A program made the position numbers and the translations under genes. Shown piece after piece: positions 33,354 to 41,276 of a stretch of DNA of 50,815 nt. Each line of letters begins with the position of its first letter. Position 1 is the stretch's first letter. The DNA is taken from NCBI GenBank assembly GCA_044340485.1, contig JBIITN010000014.1:1-50815 (forward strand), given 5' to 3'. The notes beneath the pieces were generated by a model. It saw only the letters and a program-made list of their open reading frames with translations. It was not told the origin of the DNA and made no database searches. The stretch is from UBA2093 sp044340485 (GTDB lineage Bacteria; Actinomycetota; Acidimicrobiia; Acidimicrobiales; Ilumatobacteraceae).

Positions 33354-34133
33354 TTAGTCGCACATCGTTAGTGAATCGACGATTGGGGCGCCCCGCAACT
33401 CGTTGAGCTCGGTGAGAAGAAGATCACAGGCATTTTGATTACCTACATAGAGCAATTCTCGTTGGGTTGTGGGAATGGGCAATGCTGCAATCAGCGATGT
33501 CCAGTGTGCATACGGACGACCAAGCACAACACGTAATGCTGCAGATAGTGCTCTCAGAGGAGAGCTGTCATAGATTGCCATTAACTGCTCTACGTCTGAT
33601 TTTTTTAAGACGCGAGAACGCACCGAAGACTGGGCGCGACGCACGAGATATGGGGACATAAATCCTGCATAACGATGGTGAAGTGTTTTGCTGCGCCAAT
33701 CGCTGCCGCGCACTGTTCCACGACAGGCGTGAGATCCGCACAGGCACGCGAATTCGTCGTAGTCGCTTCCGTCAGTCATCGCGTAGTCGAATGTGAGTTC
33801 CTCGCCGGGCTCAATCTCTCGCATAGTCACGATCTGTACGGCATTGCCCGCGCCGCAGTTAGGTGCACACGAATGATTAATGGAATCGCCTGGATCACGA
33901 GTGGGTGGGCCAAGGACAAACAAGTCATCATCAATTTGGATAGATCGAGCGCGACGATCGGGGGCGCATTGGTCAAATGTGTGTCGGCGATGCATCTCGC
34001 CACCAAAAGTTGCGATGACGGTGTCGACGGGAATGTGAACGAGAGCAAATGCGCCGTGGCCACGACCCGATGCGCCACGATCGGCAGCAAGTGGGGACAA
34101 ATAATTGCGAAGAAAAGACAGTTCAGACGTCAT
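33354..34133 (-). CDS. SET-domain protein (putative protein lysine methyltransferase)
   Basis: 259 residues. The SET core has the SAM-binding RGHGAFA (24-30), the pseudoknot motif INHSCAPNCG (85-94) and GEELTFDY (110-117). A post-SET CLCGSHACRG (C130, C132, C137) follows, which in eukaryotic enzymes binds zinc with a cysteine from NHSC. The remaining 115 residues are of unknown fold. SET proteins methylate lysine on proteins; bacterial targets are mostly unknown, and in free-living actinobacteria ribosomal or DNA-binding proteins are guesses. It is divergent from the acyl-CoA synthetase and upstream of SURF1. Confidence 0.9.
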   Translation of the reverse strand: MTSELSFLRNYLSPLAADRGASGRGHGAFALVHIPVDTVIATFGGEMHRRHTFDQCAPDRRARSIQIDDDLFVLGPPTRDPGDSINHSCAPNCGAGNAVQIVTMREIEPGEELTFDYAMTDGSDYDEFACLCGSHACRGTVRGSDWRSKTLHHRYAGFMSPYLVRRAQSSVRSRVLKKSDVEQLMAIYDSSPLRALSAALRVVLGRPYAHWTSLIAALPIPTTQRELLYVGNQNACDLLLTELNELRGAPIVDSLTMCD

Positions 34134-34281
34134 GCAATAGAGCCATCCAGCGCCAACTCCGCCCGCTGAAGTTCCGTCAGGGTATCTCCGTTTGACGGAA
34201 CCCGCAATAGCGCGGACTTGCTACCGTTGCGGAATGCGCCGTGTTCGAAAGGACTCTGGCGCTGTATAGAGGGGGAAACAG

Positions 34282-35895
34282 ATGACTGATTGGAACGTGG
34301 GACGCATCTGGCAGGCAGTGGCAGAAAAGATCCCTGGCCACGTGGCCCAGATCTGTGGCTCGAAACAGCAGACATGGCACGAGTTTTATCGCCGCGCAAA
34401 CGCCGTTGCCGCCGATTTTCATGCTGGCGGCCTTGGTCCCAATTCCAAAGTGTCGTGTTATCTGTTTAATGGCCCGGAATATCTCGAGACGATGTTCGCC
34501 TCATTTCTCGGGCGGTGCGTACCTATTAATACGAACTATCGCTACGGCCCCGAAGAGATCGTGTATTTGTTTGACAACGCCGACGCTGAAGCAGTCGTGT
34601 TCCACGGAGCCTTTGCAGAACTTATTGATGGAGTGCGCGGTCGTTTGCCAAAAGTAAAGCGCTGGTACATGGTGAAAGATGAGGTCACCACAGTTCCGCC
34701 ATGGGCGCTCGACTACGAAGCAATCGCATCTGTTGATGTCGCCGATGTCGATTCTTCTGGCGCAAATGGTGACGACATGTTGTTCTTGTACACCGGTGGC
34801 ACCACTGGAATGCCCAAAGGTGTGATGTGGCGCCTTGATGATCTCATCAACGTGTTGGGGGCTGGTGGCAACTTGCTAAATGGCTATGGTCCTGCAGCAG
34901 ATGTTGATGAAATGCTCGAGCGTATTGACCCGAATGGAATTGGCGTTCGCACATTGGTTGCATGCCCACTAATGCATGGCACCGGTCAGTTCTCTGCGAT
35001 TGGAACATTGATGAACGGCGGTTGCATTGTGACTCTTCCCAATCGCAGTTTTGATCCTGCGCTCATTTGGGACACTGTCCAAACACACAAAGTGAACAAC
35101 ATCATCATTGTTGGACAGGCTTTTGCCGGCCCAATGCTCGAAGAACTTAATGCGCATCCCGGCAAATACGACTTATCCAGCGTGCGTCTTATGACATCTT
35201 CTGGAGTGATGTGGTCACAAGAAAATAAAGATGGCCTCATTGGGCACATGCCACAAGTGATGCTGTTTGATAGTTACGGATCATCAGAAGCGGTTGGTCT
35301 TGGAGCATCTGTCAGCGCAAAAGGCGCATTACAGAAAACAGCAAAGTTCATGCTTGGACCAAACTGTGCGGTGTTCACAGAAGATGGTCGTCGCGTTCAA
35401 CCGGGGTCAGACGAGCGTGGCATGGTCGCAGTCGGCGGATTTATTCCACTTGGCTATTACAAAGACGAAGTGAAATCAAAAGCCACGTTTCGTGAGTACG
35501 AAGGGCGGCGATGGAGTGTTCCTGGCGATTTTGCGACCGTCGATGACGACAACACCATCCACTTGCTGGGTCGCGGTTCAGTGTGCATCAATACTGGTGG
35601 AGAAAAAGTATTCCCCGAGGAAGTGGAAGAAGCACTAAAGACACACCCAGGTGTGCGCGATGCCGTTGCAGTTGGTGTTCCCGATGATCGTTTCGGTGAA
35701 GCCATTTGCGCGGTTGTTGAAGCCGAGGGTTCGGTGCCGACACTTGATGATCTCAGTGCGCATGTGAAGACATCTCTCGCTGCGTATAAGGCTCCTCGTC
35801 ACATCGTGGTGGTGGACACCATCGGTCGAGCACCTAATGGCAAGGTCGATTACAAGCGTCTGAAAGAGCACGCGGCGTCGGTCTTGAAGCGTTAA
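34282..35895 (+). CDS. Acyl-CoA synthetase (AMP-forming, FadD-like)
   Basis: 537 residues of the ANL superfamily. The phosphate loop is YTGGTTGMPKG. The A5-type motif is FDSYGSSEAVG. The hinge region is GDFATVDDDNTIHLLGRGSVCINTGGEKV (its GRG part marks the domain border). The catalytic lysine is in PNGKVDYKRL near the end. It activates a fatty or other carboxylic acid to the acyl-CoA via acyl-AMP. A strong ribosome binding site (GAGGGGGA) lies before the ATG. Chain specificity cannot be read from sequence. It fits the catabolic theme of the right half of the window. Confidence 0.93.
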   Translation: MTDWNVGRIWQAVAEKIPGHVAQICGSKQQTWHEFYRRANAVAADFHAGGLGPNSKVSCYLFNGPEYLETMFASFLGRCVPINTNYRYGPEEIVYLFDNADAEAVVFHGAFAELIDGVRGRLPKVKRWYMVKDEVTTVPPWALDYEAIASVDVADVDSSGANGDDMLFLYTGGTTGMPKGVMWRLDDLINVLGAGGNLLNGYGPAADVDEMLERIDPNGIGVRTLVACPLMHGTGQFSAIGTLMNGGCIVTLPNRSFDPALIWDTVQTHKVNNIIIVGQAFAGPMLEELNAHPGKYDLSSVRLMTSSGVMWSQENKDGLIGHMPQVMLFDSYGSSEAVGLGASVSAKGALQKTAKFMLGPNCAVFTEDGRRVQPGSDERGMVAVGGFIPLGYYKDEVKSKATFREYEGRRWSVPGDFATVDDDNTIHLLGRGSVCINTGGEKVFPEEVEEALKTHPGVRDAVAVGVPDDRFGEAICAVVEAEGSVPTLDDLSAHVKTSLAAYKAPRHIVVVDTIGRAPNGKVDYKRLKEHAASVLKR

Positions 35896-35927
35896 ATACC
35901 GCACAATCCTTCAACCGTCGGGCTAAC

Positions 35928-36016
35928 CTCACATCCGACGCATTCAGAGAGACCAACAGGTCCGGCAACCGGGGTTCACGCCGCACGGTGCCTTCTCGCT
36001 CTGGCGAGGATGTGGC
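35928..36016 (+). ncRNA. SAM-clan riboswitch (SAM-I/IV type) before metX
   Basis: P1 is a perfect 7-bp helix, CACATCC (35930-35936) with GGATGTG (36008-36014). Inside lie the SAM-clan core strings: CAGAGAGACC, CCGGCAACC (35962-35970) and CGGTGCC (35986-35992). P2 is reduced to GACC/GGTC with loop AACA. P3 is closed by ACCG/CGGT. P4 is CTCGC/GCGAG (35995-35999, 36004-36008, sharing G36008 with P1). The P3 loop CACGC (35977-35981) could pair with GCGTG at 36036-36040 as a downstream pseudoknot. It ends about 120 bp before metX, a methionine pathway gene and an expected target. S-adenosylmethionine binding should reduce metX expression. The exact subclass is inference. Confidence 0.75.
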
Positions 36017-36096
36017 TGAGTGTTTGTCGCGCGTTGCGTGGCAGACATTGTCAGCAACAGGGCGGTGGCTTTCTCCGACAGCATCACGCACAACCT

Positions 36097-36108
36097 GTGT
36101 GTACACAC
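36097..36108. promoter_or_regulatory. 12-bp palindrome before the metX ribosome binding site
   Basis: GTGTGTACACAC is a perfect palindrome, about 20 bp before AAGGAGG (36128-36134). It could be an operator or part of the riboswitch expression platform. A CACT gcatct AGTG stem (36114-36127) directly precedes the Shine-Dalgarno and could help control access to it. Confidence 0.35.
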
Positions 36109-36138
36109 GTACGCACTGCATCTAGTGAAGGAGGATCC

Positions 36139-37326
36139 ATGCATACGCCAGCTCATACCGGCAAGCCGTACCCCGCCACTGGTGCATGGATGCCAGATGA
36201 TGATCCGGGCAACCGCCAATTTCATACTTTCGCAGTGGATCGTCCGTTTTCCTTGGAAGGTGGCGGAGCACTACGTCATGTCACCGTTGCATACGAAACG
36301 TGGGGCACTCTCAATGAAGATGCATCGAATGCGATTTTGATTTGTCACGCGTGGACAGGAGATAGTCACGTTGCCGGAGCCGCATCACATGGGCACCCGA
36401 CTCCTGGTTGGTGGGAAGGTGTGATTGGTCCTGGTCATGCAATCGATACCAATAAATATTTTGTGGTGTGCACCAACGTGATTGGTGGTTGTCAGGGTTC
36501 AACCGGACCTGCATCCGTGCATCCAGAGGATGGAAAGCCATATGCGTTGCGTTTTCCTGTTGTCACTATTCGCGACATGGTGCGCGCACAGGCATCACTT
36601 GCGGACGCACTTGGCGTCACACGTTGGCACAGTGTCGTTGGTGGGTCGATGGGTGGCATGCAGGTGCTTGAGTGGGCAATTATGTTTCCGCACCGCGTGG
36701 TGTCAATTATTCCCATTGCCACGTGTTCGGCTGCGAGTGCCCAACAAATCGCCTGGGGCGCTATTGGCCGACGAGCTTTACTGACAGATCCCAGTTGGAA
36801 TAACGGCAGCTATTACGATGCTGTCCCCGATGAGGGTCCGTGGCTAGGGCTGTCGATTGCGCGCATGATCGCCCAGGTGACATTTCGGACAGACTCGAAG
36901 TTTTCTGAAAAATTTGGACGCACGCTTGCCGACAATGTCTTTCACAGTGAAGGTATCGATTTGTTCTCACGATTTGAAGTAGAGAGTTATCTTGAACACC
37001 ACGGAGACAAGTTGGTGCGTCGCTTTGATGCGAATAGCTATCTGTACATCGGGAAAGCCATGGATCTCCATGACGTTGGTCGAGGTCGCGGAGGAGTTGA
37101 CGTTGCGCTACAACGCATCATCTGTCCGGTTCTCACTATCGGTATCGACAGCGACATTTTGTATCCCGCCTATCAGCAACAAGTGATCCACTCCCATACA
37201 GCACACACAGATCCTCGGAGCGAGTACGTCGAATTGCGCAGTGATGAGGGCCACGACGGATTTCTCATTGAAGTTGCCGCGGTCTCGCGAGAAATTGCGC
37301 GCTTCTTACGGGGTCTTGACTCTTGA
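36139..37326 (+). CDS. metX: Homoserine O-acetyltransferase
   Basis: 395 residues from the ATG at 36139, preceded by AAGGAGG; an in-frame upstream extension to 36010 overlaps the riboswitch and is rejected. Alpha/beta hydrolase fold with the family sequences HAWTGDSH, GGCQGSTGP and the nucleophile S170 in VVGGSMGGMQ. The Asp is in GIDSDILYP and the His in DEGHDGFLIE near the C-terminus. It acetylates homoserine with acetyl-CoA at the entry to methionine synthesis. Some close relatives use succinyl-CoA, which sequence reading alone cannot exclude. metY is not adjacent. Expression is probably controlled by the riboswitch upstream. Confidence 0.95.
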   Translation: MHTPAHTGKPYPATGAWMPDDDPGNRQFHTFAVDRPFSLEGGGALRHVTVAYETWGTLNEDASNAILICHAWTGDSHVAGAASHGHPTPGWWEGVIGPGHAIDTNKYFVVCTNVIGGCQGSTGPASVHPEDGKPYALRFPVVTIRDMVRAQASLADALGVTRWHSVVGGSMGGMQVLEWAIMFPHRVVSIIPIATCSAASAQQIAWGAIGRRALLTDPSWNNGSYYDAVPDEGPWLGLSIARMIAQVTFRTDSKFSEKFGRTLADNVFHSEGIDLFSRFEVESYLEHHGDKLVRRFDANSYLYIGKAMDLHDVGRGRGGVDVALQRIICPVLTIGIDSDILYPAYQQQVIHSHTAHTDPRSEYVELRSDEGHDGFLIEVAAVSREIARFLRGLDS

Positions 37327-37366
37327 CACCCTGACATTGCCGCTCAGGCGTGAGAGAATAGAGGCC

Positions 37367-37798
37367 ATGACAGTCAACGCAATTGCCATCGGGCTCATTG
37401 TGTTGGGCGTGGTGTTGTTTGTGGTGACCATTGGTTTTTGGCGCTCGTCGGTAGAAGATCCCGACGTCCTTGCTCCACTTGAGATCATGCAAGACCGAAA
37501 GTTTGCTCGTGCTGATGGTGAACGCCGATTTCAATTGTTGAACACTGTGCGCACAACCGGTGCACCCGTGTCAGTAACGCCAGACGTCTCGTCACCCCTG
37601 TTGCGCGAACCGGTGTCAGAACCCGAACGAGCCTTTCGAGATCCATTCCCTCACGATGATGATGCAGTCGATGTGGTGCCACGACGTGAAGATGTGATCA
37701 ATCCCGTTCCTCGGGTTATTGACCCATTGCTGCATCAGCAGCTCTCGCCGCCGGATCCACGTCGTCGCGACCCGCGGCGTAGTCGCCCGCAACGATAA
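37367..37798 (+). CDS. Single-pass membrane protein, unknown function
   Basis: 143 residues from ATG 37367. One N-terminal membrane helix (about 5-23, AIAIGLIVLGVVLFVVTIGF) is followed by WRSSVEDPDVLAPLEIMQDRKF. The rest is hydrophilic, proline- and arginine-rich and probably disordered, ending RRRDPRRSRPQR. I recognise no family. The WRSS...DPxVLAPLExM part looks conserved in style and is the piece to search with. It follows metX by 40 bp. Confidence 0.7.
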   Translation: MTVNAIAIGLIVLGVVLFVVTIGFWRSSVEDPDVLAPLEIMQDRKFARADGERRFQLLNTVRTTGAPVSVTPDVSSPLLREPVSEPERAFRDPFPHDDDAVDVVPRREDVINPVPRVIDPLLHQQLSPPDPRRRDPRRSRPQR

Positions 37799-37841
37799 GA
37801 ACAAAAATACGAACTAACAATTCAAACTAAGGAAAGGCATC

Positions 37842-38057
37842 ATGGCTGAATTCAATCCCGACGAGATGATTGCACGCTTTAAAGATCGAGCCCTCGCAGT
37901 GCGTAAACGTCCGTTACCGCCTGTTGCTGGGGAAGAGCGCCAGTTGTTCATCGATCAAGCCCAAACAGACTTTCAAGACTTTGCGATCATCGGTGACGCT
38001 CAGGCCGCGATTGAAGATGGGGTGTTGGTGCTGCGCATCGACATGAGGCCTTCGTGA
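37842..38057 (+). CDS. Small protein, unknown function
   Basis: 71 residues with a good ribosome binding site (AAGGAAAGG before the ATG). It is soluble, helix-rich and without cysteines: PDEMIARFKDRALAVRKRPLPP then FIDQAQTDFQDFAIIGDAQAAIEDG. No family recognised. Its TGA overlaps the GTG of the EamA transporter by four bases, so the two are translationally coupled. The short length, regular codon use and coupling support a real gene. Confidence 0.75.
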   Translation: MAEFNPDEMIARFKDRALAVRKRPLPPVAGEERQLFIDQAQTDFQDFAIIGDAQAAIEDGVLVLRIDMRPS

Positions 38058-39001
38058 GCCCTGTTGCGCGCTTTCGTAATGCACTAAATCAACGCGACGA
38101 CGTACCTTTACTAACGGCAATTCTTGCCGTGTGTTTTTGGAGTGCAACGCCGCTCTTCGTACGTGGAGTGTCGACATCCACCACAACAGTGATTTTCTGG
38201 CGCTTTATTGTGGCAACGCCCATCATGACCCTGGTCGCGGTGTTGGCGGGAGGTCGATTCACCAAAGAGTTGTTCGTAAAGTCATTTTGGCCTGGAGTTT
38301 TGTTTGCCGGTTCTCTTGTTACAGGTTTAACCGCACTACGTGAAACGTCAATTGCAAATGCCACTTTGATTATGTCTCTACAGCCCGTGTTGGTGCTGAT
38401 GATTGCACCGAAGTTGTTTAAAGAGAAAGTGCGTATCACTCAAGTCATCAGTTCCATCGTGGCGATGACTGGTGTCACTATTTTTATTTTAGCTGCAGCC
38501 TCGACTAGTGGTGCAACCATTCGCGGTGACTTGATCGCATTCAGCAATCTGTTCGTATGGACGGGATACTTCTTGTTGTCAAAACATGTTCGTAGCACCG
38601 GAGCTGGCGCACATTCATGGTCTTTTTTGGCAGTCGTATTCATGTGGGCGACATTGTTTGTCGCACCGTGGGCCTTGACAACAAGTAATGACATTGGTGC
38701 CATGACGACAAAAGACTGGATACTTGTGGTGTCGATGGTGCTGTTGCCTGGCGTTCTTGGTCACGGGATGATGACATGGGCACAACGCCACGTAGATGTG
38801 ACTGTTTTGTCACTGCTTATGTTGCTCCAACCAGTTCTGGGTGCATTCGGTGCATGGATGATCTATGACCAGCGTCTAAATGGCATTCAAGTGTTTGGAG
38901 GCGTACTCGTCTTGGGAGCACTTGCGGCGATTGTGCGCGAATCTCGAGCGGTTGCAACTGCAGAGGCACAGGCTGCAGCCGAATTGCTGGAAACCGCCTA
39001 A
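38054..39001 (+). CDS. EamA/DMT-family transporter
   Basis: 315 residues, about ten membrane helices in two EamA repeats (about 20-145 and 160-295). The first has CFWSATPLFVRGVSTSTTTVIFWRF, the second starts near DLIAFSNLFVWTGYFLLSK. These proteins export or import metabolites such as amino acids and nucleotides; the substrate is unknown. GTG start inside the stop of the preceding small gene. The C-terminus is a short Ala/Glu-rich tail in the cytoplasm. Confidence 0.92.
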   Translation: MSPVARFRNALNQRDDVPLLTAILAVCFWSATPLFVRGVSTSTTTVIFWRFIVATPIMTLVAVLAGGRFTKELFVKSFWPGVLFAGSLVTGLTALRETSIANATLIMSLQPVLVLMIAPKLFKEKVRITQVISSIVAMTGVTIFILAAASTSGATIRGDLIAFSNLFVWTGYFLLSKHVRSTGAGAHSWSFLAVVFMWATLFVAPWALTTSNDIGAMTTKDWILVVSMVLLPGVLGHGMMTWAQRHVDVTVLSLLMLLQPVLGAFGAWMIYDQRLNGIQVFGGVLVLGALAAIVRESRAVATAEAQAAAELLETA

Positions 39002-39102
39002 CTTCACTTTGCCGGTTTATCTTTGCTGGTCTATCTGTGCCGGTCTATCTCTGAAGCAGCATTTGAGTCGGGCGTATCCGCTGGTATTCTCGGAAGCCTT
39101 AC

Positions 39103-39178
39103 GCGGACGTGGCTCAGTTGGTAGAGCATCACCTTGCCAAGGTGAGGGTCGCGGGTTCGAATCCCGTCGTCCGCTCCA
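39103..39178 (+). tRNA. tRNA-Gly (anticodon GCC)
   Basis: Acceptor GCGGACG pairs with CGTCCGC. The anticodon stem TCACC/GGTGA encloses loop TTGCCAA, anticodon GCC. The T-arm is CGGGTTCGAATCCCG, the discriminator is U, and CCA is encoded (39176-39178). A weak hairpin CAAGC/GCTTG (39192-39207) and a T-rich tail follow, possibly the terminator. Confidence 0.97.
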
Positions 39179-39204
39179 TTTTTCGGGCTAGCAAGCTTTA
39201 CTGC

Positions 39205-39287
39205 TTGAACAACCTTATTTTTTGATCAACCTTGTTTTTTTGATCAACCTTGTTTTTTTGATCAACCTTGCTGTTTGATCAACATAG
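39205..39287. repeat. Five-unit 18-bp tandem repeat containing TTGATCAA
   Basis: Units begin at 39205 (variant TTGAACAA), 39222, 39240, 39258 and 39275, with period 17-18 bp. The consensus is TTGATCAACCTTGTTTTT, and TTGATCAA is itself a palindrome. The array lies between tRNA-Gly and the 3' end of the TetR gene and supplies the last codons and the stop of TetR. The T-runs on the plus strand follow the tRNA. Possible origins are slippage, operator multiplication or multiple weak terminators. Confidence 0.85.
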
Positions 39288-39864
39288 CGAGCGCAAAGTT
39301 TGTGATTGCCGCAAAGAGGCTGTCATCTGATGGTGGATTCTCGTCAAACTCTCTCATCACAATTCCAAAGGTGTACGCAAGAATCACAGTGGCCATCGCC
39401 CGCGGATCAAGATCGGTGCGTACAACTCCAACCTCTTGTCCATGATGAACAATGTCTGTCATTGCATCAACGACTTGAGTGTGAACAGGTGTGGTGGTCT
39501 TCATTGCATGAGGAGACTGAATTGCAAATCCCAGCGCGTTGAGGCGACGACGTCGCGCAAGGCCTCGTTCGGGACCAAGCAACAATGTGGTCATGTGGTG
39601 GGCGAGACCACGTACATCTTCTTCAGTCGTAATAGATGGAAGTGCTTGCTTCATGGTTTCAAGATCTTCGCTGATGGTGGCGACGAATCGAGCAGTGTTC
39701 GCCTCGGCAATTAATTGGTCACGCGTGCGAAAGTGGTAGGTGACAAGACCTTGTGTGACGCCAGCTGCTTCAGAGACATCAATGATGCGCACAGACGTTT
39801 CGCCACCACGGTCGATAGCTTCAATCGTTGCTTCCAGGATGCGCTGACGCGAGGAACTGTCCAT
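39262..39864 (-). CDS. TetR-family transcriptional regulator
   Basis: 200 residues. The N-terminal helix-turn-helix covers about 20-60 (SVRIIDVSEAAGVTQGLVTYHFRTRDQLIAEA), the standard TetR pattern. The C-terminal ligand-binding region is all-helical. The C-terminus ends within the 18-bp repeat array (MLIKQQG then stop), so the array may vary the last residues. It lies 11 bp after the ion-channel gene and is probably co-transcribed. Its targets may include this unit; no operator was identified. Confidence 0.9.
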   Translation of the reverse strand: MDSSSRQRILEATIEAIDRGGETSVRIIDVSEAAGVTQGLVTYHFRTRDQLIAEANTARFVATISEDLETMKQALPSITTEEDVRGLAHHMTTLLLGPERGLARRRRLNALGFAIQSPHAMKTTTPVHTQVVDAMTDIVHHGQEVGVVRTDLDPRAMATVILAYTFGIVMREFDENPPSDDSLFAAITNFALAMLIKQQG

Positions 39865-39875
39865 CGGGCGAAAGA

Positions 39876-40538
39876 TTAGTTGCGGGTACGCCCAATATTG
39901 CCGACTACAAGAGCAACGACGGTGACAAGGAAGATCTGCCCGATGATTGCCTCGAGGGCGGTCATTGTGCGGGCCAAGTCCGATACTGCAACCACATCAC
40001 CAAAGCCCACCGTGGTGAGGGTGATGAAGCTGAAGTACTGAAAGGTCGCGGGACGTAGTTGACCATTTGCGACGGCAAAGGCAGCATCATCGAATTCGTA
40101 GATGATCTGATGAAAACAGGCAAAAAACAGGCCGATGCACAAGAAAATGGAAATAGCCCCCACCACCGTTGCCCACGAGATTTGCCGGTGTCGCGTGATC
40201 GATCGTAAAACAGCAATGGGAGCAAGTGCGACCAATACAAGATTCACAAACAGCATTAAGCCTTGCCCGTTGTCGGTAAAGGCCAGGATGATGGCTGCCA
40301 CGATGGCGATCAACACAACCACTTGGCCAAGAGCAACAACAGGTCGCGACAGAGTGCCGAGTCGCAATGTGAGTACGAGCGCGACTGCCTGCAAGATAAT
40401 TTGCACTGCACGCGACCAGTTTTCGTCGGGAAGAGCAGCTTGGGTAATGAAGATTGCAAACAAGACCACGAGGACTTCGAGATGCGTCCCTAATTCACCA
40501 CGCAGTGCTGTGTGGGTGTCTGTGTTTGTAGGAATCAC
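39876..40538 (-). CDS. Voltage-gated-like K+ channel protein (TVGFGD filter)
   Basis: 220 residues with about six membrane helices. The pore helix and filter read FSFITLTTVGFGDVVA, with TVGFGD the canonical K+ selectivity signature, then a final helix (MTALEAIIGQIFLVTVVALVV). The fourth helix lacks a regular arginine ladder, so strong voltage sensing is doubtful. No C-terminal RCK/TrkA domain is present. It probably conducts K+ across the cytoplasmic membrane. A TetR regulator gene follows after 11 bp. Confidence 0.9.
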   Translation of the reverse strand: MIPTNTDTHTALRGELGTHLEVLVVLFAIFITQAALPDENWSRAVQIILQAVALVLTLRLGTLSRPVVALGQVVVLIAIVAAIILAFTDNGQGLMLFVNLVLVALAPIAVLRSITRHRQISWATVVGAISIFLCIGLFFACFHQIIYEFDDAAFAVANGQLRPATFQYFSFITLTTVGFGDVVAVSDLARTMTALEAIIGQIFLVTVVALVVGNIGRTRN

Positions 40539-40674
40539 CGTCGCGAACGTAGCACTCGGCAGAGATTGAAGCCTGCAATGTTCCCGTTGTGAATCATTTG
40601 CTGGATAAAAGTTTTACCAGTTGGCGACGAATGTCATTGTGACAAAGGGGGAAAGTGAAATAACGAAGGGGTGC

Positions 40675-40703
40675 TTGGTCTGCACGGAATGAGTACCTAG
40701 TAT
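40675..40703 (+). promoter_or_regulatory. Candidate promoter for the PLDc_N/SHOCT gene
   Basis: TTGGTC (40675-40680), 17-bp spacer, TAGTAT (40698-40703), inside a 236-bp gene-free gap. Downstream is a small perfect hairpin GCGGC aatca GCCGC (40714-40728) in the predicted leader, then a good ribosome binding site (TAAGGAG). No other feature is seen in 40539-40774. Confidence 0.5.
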
Positions 40704-40774
40704 TTAGTGGCTCGCGGCAATCAGCCGCAGTAGTAGTTGTGCGAAGCGCGCAACACATCTCGTAAGGAGAATTA

Positions 40775-41164
40775 ATGATTGCTGGTGATTTTGGAGTAGG
40801 CGAACTGCTCTGGACGTTTTTGTGGTTCTTTTTGTTCTTCATGTGGATCTCAATGGTGATCTACATCTTTGGCGACATCATTCGTGACAAAGAAACAAAA
40901 GGTGTTGCAAAGGCTTTTTGGACTTTGTTCATTATCGTCTTGCCGTATCTCGGCGTGCTTGTGTATCTCATTGCTCGTGGCAATGGCATGGCAGAGCGTT
41001 CAGTGCGCACTGCGAAAGCACAAGATGATGCATTCCGCGACTACGTGCAGTCGGCTGCAGGTGGCAGTGCTCAACAGTTAGCAACACTTGCTGACTTGCT
41101 TGATCGCGGCAAGATCACTCAGGCTGAATACGACAATATGAAGAAGCAGATCGTTCAGGCCTAA
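40775..41164 (+). CDS. PLDc_N / SHOCT membrane protein
   Basis: 129 residues. Two N-terminal membrane helices (about 9-34 and 50-68) match the PLDc_N-type segment (FWTLFIIVLPYLGVLVYLIARGNGMAER). A C-terminal SHOCT-like helix pair has the typical QLATLADLLDRGKITQAEYDNMKKQIV. SHOCT domains are thought to mediate oligomerisation, and the molecular function is unknown. The gene has its own likely promoter, a strong ribosome binding site (TAAGGAGA) and a strong terminator, so it is a monocistronic unit. Confidence 0.88.
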   Translation: MIAGDFGVGELLWTFLWFFLFFMWISMVIYIFGDIIRDKETKGVAKAFWTLFIIVLPYLGVLVYLIARGNGMAERSVRTAKAQDDAFRDYVQSAAGGSAQQLATLADLLDRGKITQAEYDNMKKQIVQA

Positions 41165-41201
41165 TCGGTCTGACTAGATAGGTTCTCAACTAAAAGAACG
41201 C

Positions 41202-41240
41202 ACCCCACCAGGCTCGCCTGGTGGGGTTTTCTTTTTCTTC
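41202..41240 (+). terminator. Strong intrinsic terminator
   Basis: Stem CCCCACCAGG (41203-41212) with CCTGGTGGGG (41217-41226), loop CTCG, one extra A-T pair at the base, followed by TTTTCTTTTTCTTC. This is the clearest rho-independent terminator of the window and ends the PLDc_N/SHOCT transcript. Confidence 0.95.
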
Positions 41241-41276
41241 TACCTTTTTCATTCAAGTATTTATTGAAGTAGTGAT

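Noticed and set aside
39205..39287. Direct repeats as a CRISPR array
   Set aside because: The period is 18 bp with no spacers of distinct sequence and no cas genes; it is a plain tandem repeat.
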